From Sphaerisporangium flaviroseum (GTDB lineage Bacteria; Actinomycetota; Actinomycetes; Streptosporangiales; Streptosporangiaceae): a DNA stretch of 64,000 nucleotides. The notes under the pieces were generated by a model. The model was given only the letters and a program-made list of their open reading frames with translations. It made no database searches and was not told the DNA's origin. This document shows positions 33,466-42,797 of the stretch, in pieces (position 1 is the stretch's first letter; each line of letters begins with the position of its first letter). The translations under genes were made by a program, and so were the position numbers. Location: assembly GCF_039537005.1 (NCBI RefSeq), contig NZ_BAAAZR010000004.1, positions 124,001 to 188,000 of the forward strand, written 5' to 3'.

Positions 33466-35436
33466 TCACGGGCCCGTCCCGGTCGGGGCGAGGGCCAGGT
33501 CGGTGGTGACCAGGACCCGGTCGAGCCGCGCCCCGTCCTCCCGGTAGGCGAAGGTGAGCGAGTGGTCGCCCGCGGCGAGGTTGTACGTCGCGAGGGCGTT
33601 GGAGGCGGCGTCGTCGGTGACGTTCGCCCAGTGCCAGGACCCGCCCGGGGCGATGTCGTTCCAGTTCACCCAGGCGCCGCCGTCGACCCTGACCCAGAAA
33701 GAGTCGTCGGTGTCGGCGGGGGCGACGACCCGGCCCATGACCTTGTAGGTGCCGGCCGAGGGGACGTTCACGGTCACGGTGGCGTGCCCCGTGGACGGCG
33801 CCGACGACTGGCTGTTGTTGCCCGAGGCGACGGCCACATACGAGCCGCCGGACGCCGCGCTGTCGGCGGCCCTCTGCATCGGAGCGGTGACGGTGCCGCC
33901 TTCGGCCTCCGTCCCGACCGTGACGGCCGGGCCCGAGGGCAGCGGGGTGGAGTTCGTCGCCCTGATCCGCAGCGCGCCGCCGCCGGTGTTCGTGCTGTCG
34001 CGCACGGCGTAGCCGTTGACGCCGCTGAACCCGATGTCGTAGGCGCTGGACGAGCCGCGCTGCGCGACCACACCGTCGAGGACGATGTTCGAGCCGTCGT
34101 CGGCGATCACCGCGGGGCGTCCGTCGTTCGAGCTGAAACGCAGGTCGCCGTTGAGCGTGATCCCTGTCGCGTGCCTGATCCAGTAGCCGTACGACGGGCG
34201 GGGGCCGTAGTCGCGCGGCGGGTAGGTGGTCGGGAACTCACCGGGCACGCGGGTGGCCTCGGAGGCCGGGTGCCCGCCGGGGACGGTCAGGTCGACGTTG
34301 TCGAGCGTGATGCCCGGCCCGAGGTCGACCGCCGGGGTGCCGGTGAACGTGCTGGAGTAGTCGGACGCGCCGACCGTCCCGGTCACCACGGGCGCGGTGA
34401 GGTTGGTCCCGGTCACGTTGCTGATGGTGATGTTCCTGATCCGGCCGGCCGGGGGCGAGCCGGGGCAGCGTTTACGCTCGCCGATCTTCATGAAGATCGG
34501 GGAGGTGGTCTTGGTGAGCGAGATGTGGTCGTAGTGGATGTCCTCGATGATCGCGCCGTCCATGGTCACGATCCCGATGCCGGCCTTGCCGGCGCCGAGG
34601 ACGGTGATGTCGTCGAACCGGAAGTCCCGGAAGCTTCCGCAGGTCTCCGAGCCGAACTGCAGGGCGTTGTTCTCGTGGGAGTACACCGTCGTGTCCCGCA
34701 CCCGGACGTTCCGGCTGGTGTAGGTGTGGCCGAGGGCGTAGTCGCTCTTGAAGACCAGCGCGTCGTCGCTCGCCTCGATGCGGCTGTCGGTGACCGTGAC
34801 GTTCCAGCTGTTGATCAGGTTGATGCCGTCCCGGACGCCCGAGTCGGTGTGGATGGTCTTCAGGTCGTCGATCAGGATGTCGTGGCAGCCGTTGATCAGG
34901 GCGGCGAAGTGGCCGCCGCGGCGGATGGTCACGCCGGTCAGGCTGACGTTCGAGCATTCCGTCAGGACGATCGCCTTGTCGGCCTCACCGGAGTCCGGCG
35001 TGCCGGTGATCAGATTGCCGTCGCCGTCGATGGTGCCGACGCCGGTGATGTGGACGTTGGTGAGGCCGTTGCCCCACATCAGCGCGTTGTGGAAGTGGCT
35101 GTGCCCGTAGTCCTGGTAGTCGTCGTAGCTGTTCGACTCGGCGGCGTCCATTCCGCTGGACGCCGCCAGGATGACCGAGCCGGAGTCGAGCCGGAGGGTG
35201 ACGTCGCTCTTCAGGTGGATGGTCCGTGAGCGGTAACGGCCGGAGGGGAAGACGACGGTGCCGCCGCCGGCGGCGTTGGCGGCGTTGATGGCGCGGTCGA
35301 TGGCGTCGTCGTCGTTGGTGGAGCCGTTGCCGGTGGCGCCGTAGTCGCGGACGTTGAACTCGGCGAGCGCCGAGACGGGCGACTGCAGGCCCAGTGCCGC
35401 CAGCAGGAGAGCCAGGAGGATGGCCGTTCTTCTCAT
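33466..35436 (-). CDS. Secreted GH28-like beta-helix protein with C-terminal domain
   Basis: A 656-residue secreted protein. A signal peptide (AILLALLLAALGLQSPVSA) precedes a right-handed beta-helix with the pectin-degrading GH28 look: FNVRDYGATGNGSTNDDDAI and GGGTVVFPSGRYRSRTI open it, and Asp224-Asp225 in EASDDALVFKSD match the catalytic pair. The helix then passes NNALQFGSET. The C-terminal about 150 residues form a beta-sandwich binding-type domain (AGTYKVMGRVVAPADTDDSF). It is the last gene of a four-gene operon; its ATG follows the stop of the preceding gene by one base. Exact specificity is unclear; GH28 covers polygalacturonases and rhamnogalacturonases. Confidence 0.78.
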   Translation of the reverse strand: MRRTAILLALLLAALGLQSPVSALAEFNVRDYGATGNGSTNDDDAIDRAINAANAAGGGTVVFPSGRYRSRTIHLKSDVTLRLDSGSVILAASSGMDAAESNSYDDYQDYGHSHFHNALMWGNGLTNVHITGVGTIDGDGNLITGTPDSGEADKAIVLTECSNVSLTGVTIRRGGHFAALINGCHDILIDDLKTIHTDSGVRDGINLINSWNVTVTDSRIEASDDALVFKSDYALGHTYTSRNVRVRDTTVYSHENNALQFGSETCGSFRDFRFDDITVLGAGKAGIGIVTMDGAIIEDIHYDHISLTKTTSPIFMKIGERKRCPGSPPAGRIRNITISNVTGTNLTAPVVTGTVGASDYSSTFTGTPAVDLGPGITLDNVDLTVPGGHPASEATRVPGEFPTTYPPRDYGPRPSYGYWIRHATGITLNGDLRFSSNDGRPAVIADDGSNIVLDGVVAQRGSSSAYDIGFSGVNGYAVRDSTNTGGGALRIRATNSTPLPSGPAVTVGTEAEGGTVTAPMQRAADSAASGGSYVAVASGNNSQSSAPSTGHATVTVNVPSAGTYKVMGRVVAPADTDDSFWVRVDGGAWVNWNDIAPGGSWHWANVTDDAASNALATYNLAAGDHSLTFAYREDGARLDRVLVTTDLALAPTGTGP

Positions 35437-35437
35437 G

Positions 35438-37243
35438 TCACGCCACCTCTATGTAGTCGAGGTTGGGGCAGCCGCCCGCCGTGGTGGCGGTGAGCCGGAT
35501 CGTGTTGGAGCCCGCGGTGAGCGGAACGGTGAGCGTGTCCGTCACCCAGGTGGTCCAGGCGCCCGTCCCGTTGTAGCCGCGGGTGGCCACCGTGGCGCCG
35601 TTGACGGCGATGGCCATGGGCCGGTTGGTGGTGGTGCCGTTGGCGTACCGGATGCGGAGCGTCCTGCTGCCCGCCGCGGCGGCCGGCACGGCGAACTGGA
35701 CGTAGCTGCCGGTGACGTTGTCGGCGTTCACGAAGCCGGTACCGCTGAATCCGGCGTGGTCGGACTCGACGACGCCCTGCGAGATGGTCGCGTTCTCCGC
35801 TTCGTACCGATCGGCGGGTGGGGGCTGGGTGTTCGATATGTCCTTGCCGTTCACCGAGACGTTGGTGAGCACCAGATTGTCGACGTAATTCACGGTCGGC
35901 GTGGCCGTCGTGACGCCGGTGAACGTGCTGTTGGTGATCGTCACGTTCTTGATGTGGTCGGCCGAGCGGCCGTCGAGGTTGAACGCCTGGCCCGCGCCGT
36001 CGATCGTGATCTGGTCGGCCGTGATGTTCTGCACGACCGGCGGCAGTGAGCCGCTCGTCTCGTAGTTGAGCGTGACGTAGAGCGCCGCGCGCTCCAGGTC
36101 GCCGCCGGTGAAACGCCGGAGGTGCACCCCGTCGATGAACCCGCCCCGGTTGAAGCTGGTCTTGACGTACAGCGCGTACTTGCACGGGTAGCGTCCGGGG
36201 AAATCGGCCGGGTTGACCTGGCAGTCCTCCGCGAAGACGTTCCGTACGCCGCCCGACATCTCACTGCCGATCGTGATGCCGCCCCACCGGCCGCTGAACT
36301 TGCAGTCGCGGACCACGATGTTCTGGCTCGGCCGGTTGACGCGGCGGCCGTCGCGGTCGCGGCCCGACTTGACCGGGATGCAGTCGTCGTTGGTGTCGAA
36401 GTCGCAGTCGTGGATGTGAACGTCGGTGCAGGAGTCGGGGTCTATCCCGTCGCCCTGTGAGTTGGTGGTGCGGAAGGTGAGGCCCCGCGCGGTCACGTTG
36501 GCGCAGTAGACCGGGTGCAGCGACCACATCGCCGGATTGGTCAGGGTGACCCCCTCGACCAGGACGTTCGTGCAGTTGTAGAAGCCGATCATGTTCGGTC
36601 GCAGGGTCTGGCCCTCGCCGAACTGCCGCTGGGACACGGGGGTGTCGTCGGCGCCGTACTGCCGGAGCCGGTCCCGCGATGCGCCGCCACTGCCCATCGA
36701 CGACCAGTCGCCGGCGGTCGCATTGCCGTTGATCGTGCCGGTGCCCGAGATCGCGATATTGGTCTTGCCGTTGGCGTAGATGAAGGGCGAGAAGTTGTAG
36801 CACTCGATCCCTTCCCAGCGGGTGAACACGTTGGGCAGGTACGACCCGTGGTCGGTACGGAACCGGATGGTGCCGTCGACCTGGAGGCGGACGTTGGACA
36901 GCATGTGGATCTTGCCGGTCCGGAAGGTTCCCGAGGGCACCAGCACGGTCCCGCCGCCGGCCGCGTTGCACGCGGCGATCGCGTCGCGGAAGGCGGCGGT
37001 GCAGTCGGTGCTGTTGTCGCCCGCCGCACCGTAACCGGTGATGTCGAAGGTCCGGTCGGGGAAGGTGGGCGGCACGATCCTGGCCAGGATCGCCGGGACC
37101 TGGTCCCACGGGGACGCGAGCAGCGCGGTCCGCGCCGCGGAGCTCGCGCGGGTGCCGGCCGTCGCCTCCAGCGACACCGGGAGCAGGGCGCCGCCCGCGA
37201 CCACGCCGGCGGCCTTGAGGAAGTCACGTCGGGAAGAACGCAT
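35438..37243 (-). CDS. Tat-exported GH28 polygalacturonase-like enzyme with CBM35
   Basis: A 601-residue protein. SRRDFLKAAGVVAGGALL is a twin-arginine signal. The GH28 helix (about 45-475) opens FDITGYGAAGDNSTDC and carries Asp286-Asp287 in DTNDDCIPVKSGRD, and GGITIGSEMSGGVRNV. The last 125 residues are a CBM35 (RYEAENATISQGVVESDHAG, ANGTTTNRPMAIAVNG, GCPNLDYIEVA). The ATG at 37243 has AGGTGG upstream. It is paralogous to the GH28 at 38487-39893. In the operon it follows the lyase-like gene by 11 bases. The expected activity is exo-type cleavage of galacturonan or a related uronan. Confidence 0.9.
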   Translation of the reverse strand: MRSSRRDFLKAAGVVAGGALLPVSLEATAGTRASSAARTALLASPWDQVPAILARIVPPTFPDRTFDITGYGAAGDNSTDCTAAFRDAIAACNAAGGGTVLVPSGTFRTGKIHMLSNVRLQVDGTIRFRTDHGSYLPNVFTRWEGIECYNFSPFIYANGKTNIAISGTGTINGNATAGDWSSMGSGGASRDRLRQYGADDTPVSQRQFGEGQTLRPNMIGFYNCTNVLVEGVTLTNPAMWSLHPVYCANVTARGLTFRTTNSQGDGIDPDSCTDVHIHDCDFDTNDDCIPVKSGRDRDGRRVNRPSQNIVVRDCKFSGRWGGITIGSEMSGGVRNVFAEDCQVNPADFPGRYPCKYALYVKTSFNRGGFIDGVHLRRFTGGDLERAALYVTLNYETSGSLPPVVQNITADQITIDGAGQAFNLDGRSADHIKNVTITNSTFTGVTTATPTVNYVDNLVLTNVSVNGKDISNTQPPPADRYEAENATISQGVVESDHAGFSGTGFVNADNVTGSYVQFAVPAAAAGSRTLRIRYANGTTTNRPMAIAVNGATVATRGYNGTGAWTTWVTDTLTVPLTAGSNTIRLTATTAGGCPNLDYIEVA

Positions 37244-37254
37244 GCCGGAGCCAC

Positions 37255-38490
37255 CTAACCGATCGTGATGTTGTCGAGGTTGGGACCGCCGTTCGCCGTG
37301 GACCCGGTGGTCCTGATGGTGTTGGCGCCCGCCTTGAGCGGGACCGTCACGGTCGTGGTCTGCCACGTCGTCCAGGCGCCCGTGCCGGCGAACGCCTTCT
37401 CGTCGGCCACGAGCGCGCCGTTGACCGTGATGTCCATCGGCCGGTTGGCGGAGGTGCCGTTGGCGTAGCGCAGGGTGAGGGTGGCGTTGCCCGCCTGGGC
37501 GGCGTTGACGCTGAACTGGGCGTAGCCGCCCACCGCGTTGTCGAAGTTGACGAACCCCGTCCCGGTGAAGCCCGCATGGTTGGATTCCACGACGCCACCC
37601 GAGATCGTCGCGTCCTCGGCCTCGTACCGGGCCGAGCCCGACGACACGAGCTGGTACGCCCGCATGTTGGTGATCAGCAGGTAGCAGTCCTGCAGCGAGC
37701 CGGAGGAGTCGCCGAGCGAGCGGTAGATGCCCCACTTGGGGCGGACCCGGTCGGCCAGCCAGGTATCCACGCCGGTGGCCGTGGAGTCCACCACCGTGGT
37801 GCCGGCGTCGCGCACCACGAACCGCAGCGAGCCGTCCGAGTCGCCGATCTTGACCTCCACCTCGACGTCGATCCACTTGTTCTGCAGCGGCGTCAGCGGG
37901 GTCTGGCCGACGAGCCTGTCGGAGGTCACGGCGTTCAGATCGATCATCGGGGTGCTGCCGTGCCGCCGCAGCGACATCGTCATCATCGGCAGGGTGCCCG
38001 TGCCCGGCTGCTTGAGCTGCATGATGTGGGTGAAGGTCGTGGTGGCCTTCAGCGAGCCCGGAATGTACATCGAGTAGGTGAACCGCCAGGTCTCGCCGTA
38101 CTTCATGACCAGGTACGGCCCGCCAGCCGGGGTCCGCATGCCGGTGACCTCCTGGCGCTGCCGGTCGGTCGAGGTATCGCGGTCGACCATGTGCATGGTG
38201 AAGCGGAAGTTGTTCCCCTCGGTGAAGATGTGCGGCTGCCCGGCCGGGTGGGAGTCGGCGCGGTCGTCCTCAAGGGTCTCGAAGGCGTCCAGACCGTCCT
38301 GGCTCGCGCTCGGCGACCACCGCTGCTGCCAGGTGGCCGCCGCCCGCTGCCCGGCCATCGCCGGCGCGGGGGCGGCCGTCGCAGGCGCGGGGGCGGCCGT
38401 CGCAGGCGCGGGGGCGGCCGTCGCAGGCGCGGGGGCGGCTGTGGCGAGGAGCGCCACCGCGCAGAGGGCTGTCAGCACAGGCCGCCTCAT
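37255..38490 (-). CDS. Secreted polysaccharide-lyase-like jelly roll with CBM35
   Basis: A 411-residue secreted protein. The signal peptide runs into a threefold ATAAPAP repeat (a 21-base DNA tandem at about 38352-38440), a likely replication-slippage site. Residues 50-285 look like a concanavalin/jelly-roll lyase of the heparin-lyase-I-like family (DRQRQEVTGMRT, GETWRFTYSMYIPGSL, FTHIMQLKQPGTGTLPMM, KWGIYRSLGDSSGSLQDCYL). The C-terminal 125 residues are a CBM35 (RYEAEDATISGGVVESNHAG). The ATG overlaps the stop of the upstream GH28 gene. A lyase would produce unsaturated uronides for the GH105 enzyme nearby. The activity is inferred only from fold and neighbours. Confidence 0.68.
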   Translation of the reverse strand: MRRPVLTALCAVALLATAAPAPATAAPAPATAAPAPATAAPAPAMAGQRAAATWQQRWSPSASQDGLDAFETLEDDRADSHPAGQPHIFTEGNNFRFTMHMVDRDTSTDRQRQEVTGMRTPAGGPYLVMKYGETWRFTYSMYIPGSLKATTTFTHIMQLKQPGTGTLPMMTMSLRRHGSTPMIDLNAVTSDRLVGQTPLTPLQNKWIDVEVEVKIGDSDGSLRFVVRDAGTTVVDSTATGVDTWLADRVRPKWGIYRSLGDSSGSLQDCYLLITNMRAYQLVSSGSARYEAEDATISGGVVESNHAGFTGTGFVNFDNAVGGYAQFSVNAAQAGNATLTLRYANGTSANRPMDITVNGALVADEKAFAGTGAWTTWQTTTVTVPLKAGANTIRTTGSTANGGPNLDNITIG

Positions 38491-39893
38491 CTCGACACCA
38501 CCTTTCCGTTGATCTTCACGTTGGTGAGCGTCACGTTGTCGGCGTTGCTGATCGACACCGAACCGCTGTCCATGCGGGTGAAGGTGCTGTTGCTGACCGC
38601 GACGTTCCTGATGTGGCTCGCGCTCGACCCGGAGAGCTTGATCGCGAACGGTGAGTCGTCGATGACCAGGCCGTCGACCGTGAGGTTCTGGATGGTCGGG
38701 TCGACGATCGGGCCGTAGCCGGGGCCGGTCAGGCTGTAGTTCATGTCGATGTAGAACCCGCCCCTGTCACACGGACCCCCGGTGAGGTTCCGTACGTGGA
38801 TTCCGTCGACGACTCCCCCGCGCCGGTTGTTGGTCTTGATGTAGACGGCGTAGAACGAGCGGTAGCCGGACCCGGCCTGGATCCTGTTGTTCTGCGCGAA
38901 GACGTCGCGCACGCCGCCGGACATCTCGCTGCCCACGGTGATCGCACCCCAGCGACCGAGGTAGGTGTTGTCCTCGATGACGATGTTCTCGCTGGGCACA
39001 CCGACCCTGCGGCCGTCGATGTCCCGGCCCGACTTGATGACCGTGCCGTCGTCACCGGTGTCGAAGGCGCACCCGGTGATGTGGACGTCCGAGCTGCTCT
39101 CGGGGTCGCACCCGTCCACCATCGCGCCCCGGCTGTAGACCTTGACGTTGCGTACCGTGACGTTGCGCGACAGCACCGGGTGGATCGTCCACATCGCCGG
39201 GTTACGGATGTTCAGGTCCTCGACCAGGATGTTCGTGCAGTTGTAGAACTGGATCATGTTGGGCTTGAGGTAGTGCCCGTCGCCGAACCGGCGCTGGTCG
39301 ACCGGCACACCGTCCACCGCCATCTGCTGCAGCCGGTCCCAGTCGGGCCCACGCCGGTCGTCGAAGCCGAACCAGGGGCCGGCCGCCGCGTTGCCGTCGA
39401 TCGTCCCGGGCCCGGTCAGGGCCACGTTGGCCTGCCCGTACGCGTAGATGAACGGCGAGTAGTTGTAGCACTCGATGCCCTGCCAGCGGGTGAACACGGT
39501 CGGCAGGTACGATCCCGCGTCGGACCGGAAGCGGATCGTGCCTCCGGCGTTGACGTGCAGGTTGACGTTGGACAGCAGGTGGATCTTGCCGGTCCGGAAC
39601 CTGCCGGTCCCCGGCACCAGCACGGTCCCGCCGCCGGCCGCGTTGCACGCGGCGATCGCGTTACGGAACGCCGGTGTGCAGTCGGTGCTGTTGTCGGGCT
39701 TGGCGCCGTAGTCGGTGATGTCGAAGGTGCGGTCGGGAAAGGTCGGAGGGCTGATCCTCGCGAGGATCGCCGGGACCTGGTCCCAGGGCGAGGCCGCCGA
39801 GGATCCGTACGACGCACGGGCTCCGAGGCCGGGCAGCAGCAGGCCGCCGGCGACGGCTCCTCCGGTCCTGAGGAAATCCCTTCGGGATGACAT
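38487..39893 (-). CDS. Tat-exported GH28 polygalacturonase-like enzyme
   Basis: A 468-residue protein with a twin-arginine signal (SRRDFLRTGGAVAGGLLLPG) and a single GH28 beta-helix. Asp281-Asp282 lie in DTGDDGTVIKSGRD, and GAITVGSEMSGGVRDV follows. It lacks the CBM35 of its paralogue at 35438. The ATG at 39893 (GGAG nine bases upstream) is preferred to a GTG three codons earlier. It is the first gene of the operon running to 33466. A strong hairpin separates it from the gene upstream, so it may have its own promoter or depend on read-through. Confidence 0.9.
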   Translation of the reverse strand: MSSRRDFLRTGGAVAGGLLLPGLGARASYGSSAASPWDQVPAILARISPPTFPDRTFDITDYGAKPDNSTDCTPAFRNAIAACNAAGGGTVLVPGTGRFRTGKIHLLSNVNLHVNAGGTIRFRSDAGSYLPTVFTRWQGIECYNYSPFIYAYGQANVALTGPGTIDGNAAAGPWFGFDDRRGPDWDRLQQMAVDGVPVDQRRFGDGHYLKPNMIQFYNCTNILVEDLNIRNPAMWTIHPVLSRNVTVRNVKVYSRGAMVDGCDPESSSDVHITGCAFDTGDDGTVIKSGRDIDGRRVGVPSENIVIEDNTYLGRWGAITVGSEMSGGVRDVFAQNNRIQAGSGYRSFYAVYIKTNNRRGGVVDGIHVRNLTGGPCDRGGFYIDMNYSLTGPGYGPIVDPTIQNLTVDGLVIDDSPFAIKLSGSSASHIRNVAVSNSTFTRMDSGSVSISNADNVTLTNVKINGKVVSR

Positions 39894-39919
39894 AGGGGGC
39901 ACTCCAGGCGATGAGGGGT

Positions 39920-39961
39920 CCCGATCGCGCGGGCGGTCGGCCGTGCGCCCGCGCGATCGGG
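39920..39961 (-). terminator. Strong hairpin after sugar dehydrogenase gene
   Basis: Perfect 16-base arms, CCCGATCGCGCGGGCG (39920-39935) and its complement (39946-39961), with a ten-base loop, lying between the sugar dehydrogenase stop and the GH28 start. It should terminate or attenuate transcription entering the GH28 operon. Confidence 0.8.
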
Positions 39962-39972
39962 GTGCTTCGGGA

Positions 39973-42405
39973 CTAGGAGACGGTGACCCGGAAGATGCGG
40001 TCCGAGCCGTCGGGTTCGCCGCCGTTGTTGTCGGCGTTGGTGGTGGAGAGCCACATCTGGTCGGCGCCGGGTACCTTGATCACGGTGCGCAGCCGCCCAT
40101 ACGTCCCGACGTAGTAGGCGGTCGGCGTGCCGGTGCTCTCCCCGCTGCCGATCGGGATGCGCCACATCCGCTCGCCCCTCAGCGCGGCCATGTAGACCAC
40201 GTCACGGACGATCGCGATGGCGCTCGGCGAGGCGGTGGACACCGACCACTGCCGCTTGGGGTTCTCCATGCCGGAGACGCCGCAGGTGCCCTCGCAGGTC
40301 GGCCAGCCGTAGTTGAGCCCCGGCTTGATGAGGTTGAGCTCGTCGTATTGGCTGTTACCGAACTCCGCCTCCCACAAGCGTCCCTGGGAGTCCCAGGCGA
40401 TGCCCTGCGGGTTGCGGTGGCCGTAGCTGTAGATGAGCGTGCCGAACGGGTTGCCGGGGGCCGGCGTGCCGTCGGTCCTCATCCGCAGGATCTTGCCGTT
40501 GAGCGATGCCCTGTCCTGTGCGAGGTTGCTCTGCTGGGAGTCACCGGTCGTCGCGTAGAGGAGACCGTCCGGGCCGAAGGCGAGCCTGCCGCCGTTGTGG
40601 TAGCGGTTCTTGCGGATGCCCTGGACCAGGACCGTGTACGCCGACAGCGCGGTGCCGTCGTAGGTCATCCGGACGATCCGGTTGCCCTCCGACGCCGTGT
40701 GCATGAAGTACACGTAGTGGTTGGAGTTCCAGTTGGGGTCGACGGCGACGCCGAGCAGGCCGCCCTCGCCGTCGGTGGTCATGGCGTTGGGCACGGTGCC
40801 GACCTGGGTTCTGGCCCCCGCCAGGGTGACCTTGAAGACCCTGAACGTGTCGCGCTCGGTCACCAGGGCCGTCTGGCCGTCCGGTAGCCAGGCCATGCCC
40901 CACGGGATCGACCAGCCGGTGGAGATCGTGGTGATGCTCGACGGCACGCCGCCGCTGCACGAACTCGTGGTCAACGTCACCAAGTTGCTCTGCCCCGAGG
41001 TGTTGCCTGCCGCGTCCCTGGCCACGACGTTCAGCGTGTACGCCGTGTTACAGGCCAGCCCGGTGACGGTGGTCGAGGTGGCCGGCGGGTTCCCTGTGAC
41101 GGTCTTGTAGACGGTCGTGCCGCTGCGGACGTCGTACGCCGTCACGCCGCGGGCGTCCGTCGACCCGGTCCACGTCAGGGTGACGCTGTTCGAGGTGACG
41201 TTCGACGAGGTCAGGCCGGACGGCGCGGTGGGCGGCTGGGTGTCGGAGCTTGCCAGGGTGGTGCAGATCGCCTGGGCGCTGCTCTGCGAGGTGTTACCGG
41301 CGGCGTCGCGGGCGAAGACCGACAGGCGGTACTCGGTGTTCGGGGTGAGCCCGGTGAGGGTCTTCGACGTGGCGGTGCCCGCCGCCTCGCTGAGCTTGTT
41401 GCCGTCGTGGTAGATGTCGTACGCCGCCACGCCCGTGTTGTCGGTCGAGGCGCCCCAGCTCAAGGTGAGGCTGTTCTCGCCGATGCCGGAACATGATGGC
41501 TGACCTGGGATCGTCGGCCTCTCGGTGTCGCCGTGAGCGCTCACGGACAATCGGTCGACGTTGGGGCCGCCGTTGTCGGTGGTCGCCGTCGCGCGGATCC
41601 TGTTGGACCCGGCGGCGAGGTTCGCGTTGACGGTCGCGCTCTGCCAGGTGTCCCACGACCCGGTGCCGCCGAACGCCAGGTCGCCGGCGACCAGGTTGCC
41701 GTTGACGCTGATGTCCATGGGGCGGTTGACCGTGGTGCCGTTGGCGTACCTCAGCGTGACGGCCGAGGCGCCGGCGGTGGCCGAGGTCACCGTCCACTCG
41801 ACGTAGCCACCGGTGATGTTGACGTAGTCCACGAAACCGGTTCCGGTGTAGCCGGTGTGGTTGGTGGCCACGTTCGCCTGGGACAGCGTCGCGTCCTCCG
41901 CCTGGTAGTCGGCGGCCGGCGCGGCGTCGTCGAACTCCAGCCAGTCCAGGTTCGGGCCGCCGTTGTCGGTCGTGGCGGTCACCCTGATCTTGTTGGAGCC
42001 GGCGTTCACCGGGACGGTCAGCGTGCTGGTCGCCCAGGTGTCCCAGGAGCCGGTGCCGTTGAACGCGCGCGCCGCCGAGACCACGGTGCCGTTAGCGCTC
42101 ACGTCCATTGGGCGGTTGGCGGTGGTGCCGTTGGCGTATCTCAGCGCGACGGTGGCCGTGCCCGCCGAGGCGGCGTTCACGGTCCACTCGATGTACGCGC
42201 CGGTGACGTTGTCACCGTTGACGAAGCCGGTACCGGAGTAGCCGGTGTGGTTGGACTCCACCACGCCCTGCGAGATGGTGGCGCCCTCCGCTTCGTGACG
42301 CGTCGCCGCCGCGGCCGATGGCACGCCGGTGAGTCCGGCAAGTAATCCTGCCGCGAGCGCGACGGCGCACGTCGTCACGGGCGCGCCTGGACTTCGCGAT
42401 CTCAT
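39973..42405 (-). CDS. Secreted PQQ-type sugar dehydrogenase with two CBM35 and two FN3
   Basis: An 810-residue secreted multidomain protein. The ATG at 42405 has GGAGG four bases upstream. After the signal peptide come two CBM35 modules (HEAEGATISQGVVESNHTG and YQAEDATLSQANVATNHTG) and two fibronectin type III domains (TERPTIPGQPSCSG and TQPPTAPSGLTSSN). A C-terminal six-bladed GSDH beta-propeller follows from about 455. It has WSIPWGMAWLPDGQTALVTE, RYHNGGRLAFGPDGLLYATT with the likely catalytic His, and YGHRNPQGIAWDSQGRLWE. Family members use PQQ to oxidise aldoses at C1. Tethering to polysaccharide suggests oxidation of released sugars or chain ends. Confidence 0.88.
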   Translation of the reverse strand: MRSRSPGAPVTTCAVALAAGLLAGLTGVPSAAAATRHEAEGATISQGVVESNHTGYSGTGFVNGDNVTGAYIEWTVNAASAGTATVALRYANGTTANRPMDVSANGTVVSAARAFNGTGSWDTWATSTLTVPVNAGSNKIRVTATTDNGGPNLDWLEFDDAAPAADYQAEDATLSQANVATNHTGYTGTGFVDYVNITGGYVEWTVTSATAGASAVTLRYANGTTVNRPMDISVNGNLVAGDLAFGGTGSWDTWQSATVNANLAAGSNRIRATATTDNGGPNVDRLSVSAHGDTERPTIPGQPSCSGIGENSLTLSWGASTDNTGVAAYDIYHDGNKLSEAAGTATSKTLTGLTPNTEYRLSVFARDAAGNTSQSSAQAICTTLASSDTQPPTAPSGLTSSNVTSNSVTLTWTGSTDARGVTAYDVRSGTTVYKTVTGNPPATSTTVTGLACNTAYTLNVVARDAAGNTSGQSNLVTLTTSSCSGGVPSSITTISTGWSIPWGMAWLPDGQTALVTERDTFRVFKVTLAGARTQVGTVPNAMTTDGEGGLLGVAVDPNWNSNHYVYFMHTASEGNRIVRMTYDGTALSAYTVLVQGIRKNRYHNGGRLAFGPDGLLYATTGDSQQSNLAQDRASLNGKILRMRTDGTPAPGNPFGTLIYSYGHRNPQGIAWDSQGRLWEAEFGNSQYDELNLIKPGLNYGWPTCEGTCGVSGMENPKRQWSVSTASPSAIAIVRDVVYMAALRGERMWRIPIGSGESTGTPTAYYVGTYGRLRTVIKVPGADQMWLSTTNADNNGGEPDGSDRIFRVTVS

Positions 42406-42797
42406 CGATCCTCCTGCACGAGTTGGGGGGAGACTGTGCTGGCAAAGGTTGGATCTTTCGACTGTGATCCCACAAAACGGCGGCACTGTCAATAATCTTT
42501 ACCAATGTGGTGTCGAATTGCCGCGACACCCGTCGGAAACATGAACTCGATGCGAGCAGGGCACACGAGGGTTGGATGTCTGGCGGATGTCGCGAGGGAC
42601 CCTAGACGTACGGCCGTGGTTGACGTATGTATTTCACCGGGACCCTGAGCCAAGAGGTTGGATCTTTACTCCGGGTCTTCACTCTGAGAAGTCGCTGTAG
42701 TGCGGGTTGTGACCCTGAACGGTTACTCGCGATGCATCAGATTCGAAGCCCGATACATCGGATGTATGGGCATGCCCTCGCCCTTTGACGTAAGGAG
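42406..42797. promoter_or_regulatory. Divergent regulatory region of the sugar locus
   Basis: No gene is seen in these 392 bases between the sugar dehydrogenase (-) and GH105 (+). AGGTTGGATCTTT occurs twice in direct orientation, at 42446-42458 and 42655-42667. On the minus strand TTGACA (42492-42487) could be a -35 box, which would place the first repeat near the start of transcription. ATACATCGGATGTAT (42753-42767) is an inverted repeat with seven-base arms, 31 bases before the GH105 ATG. Confidence 0.6.
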
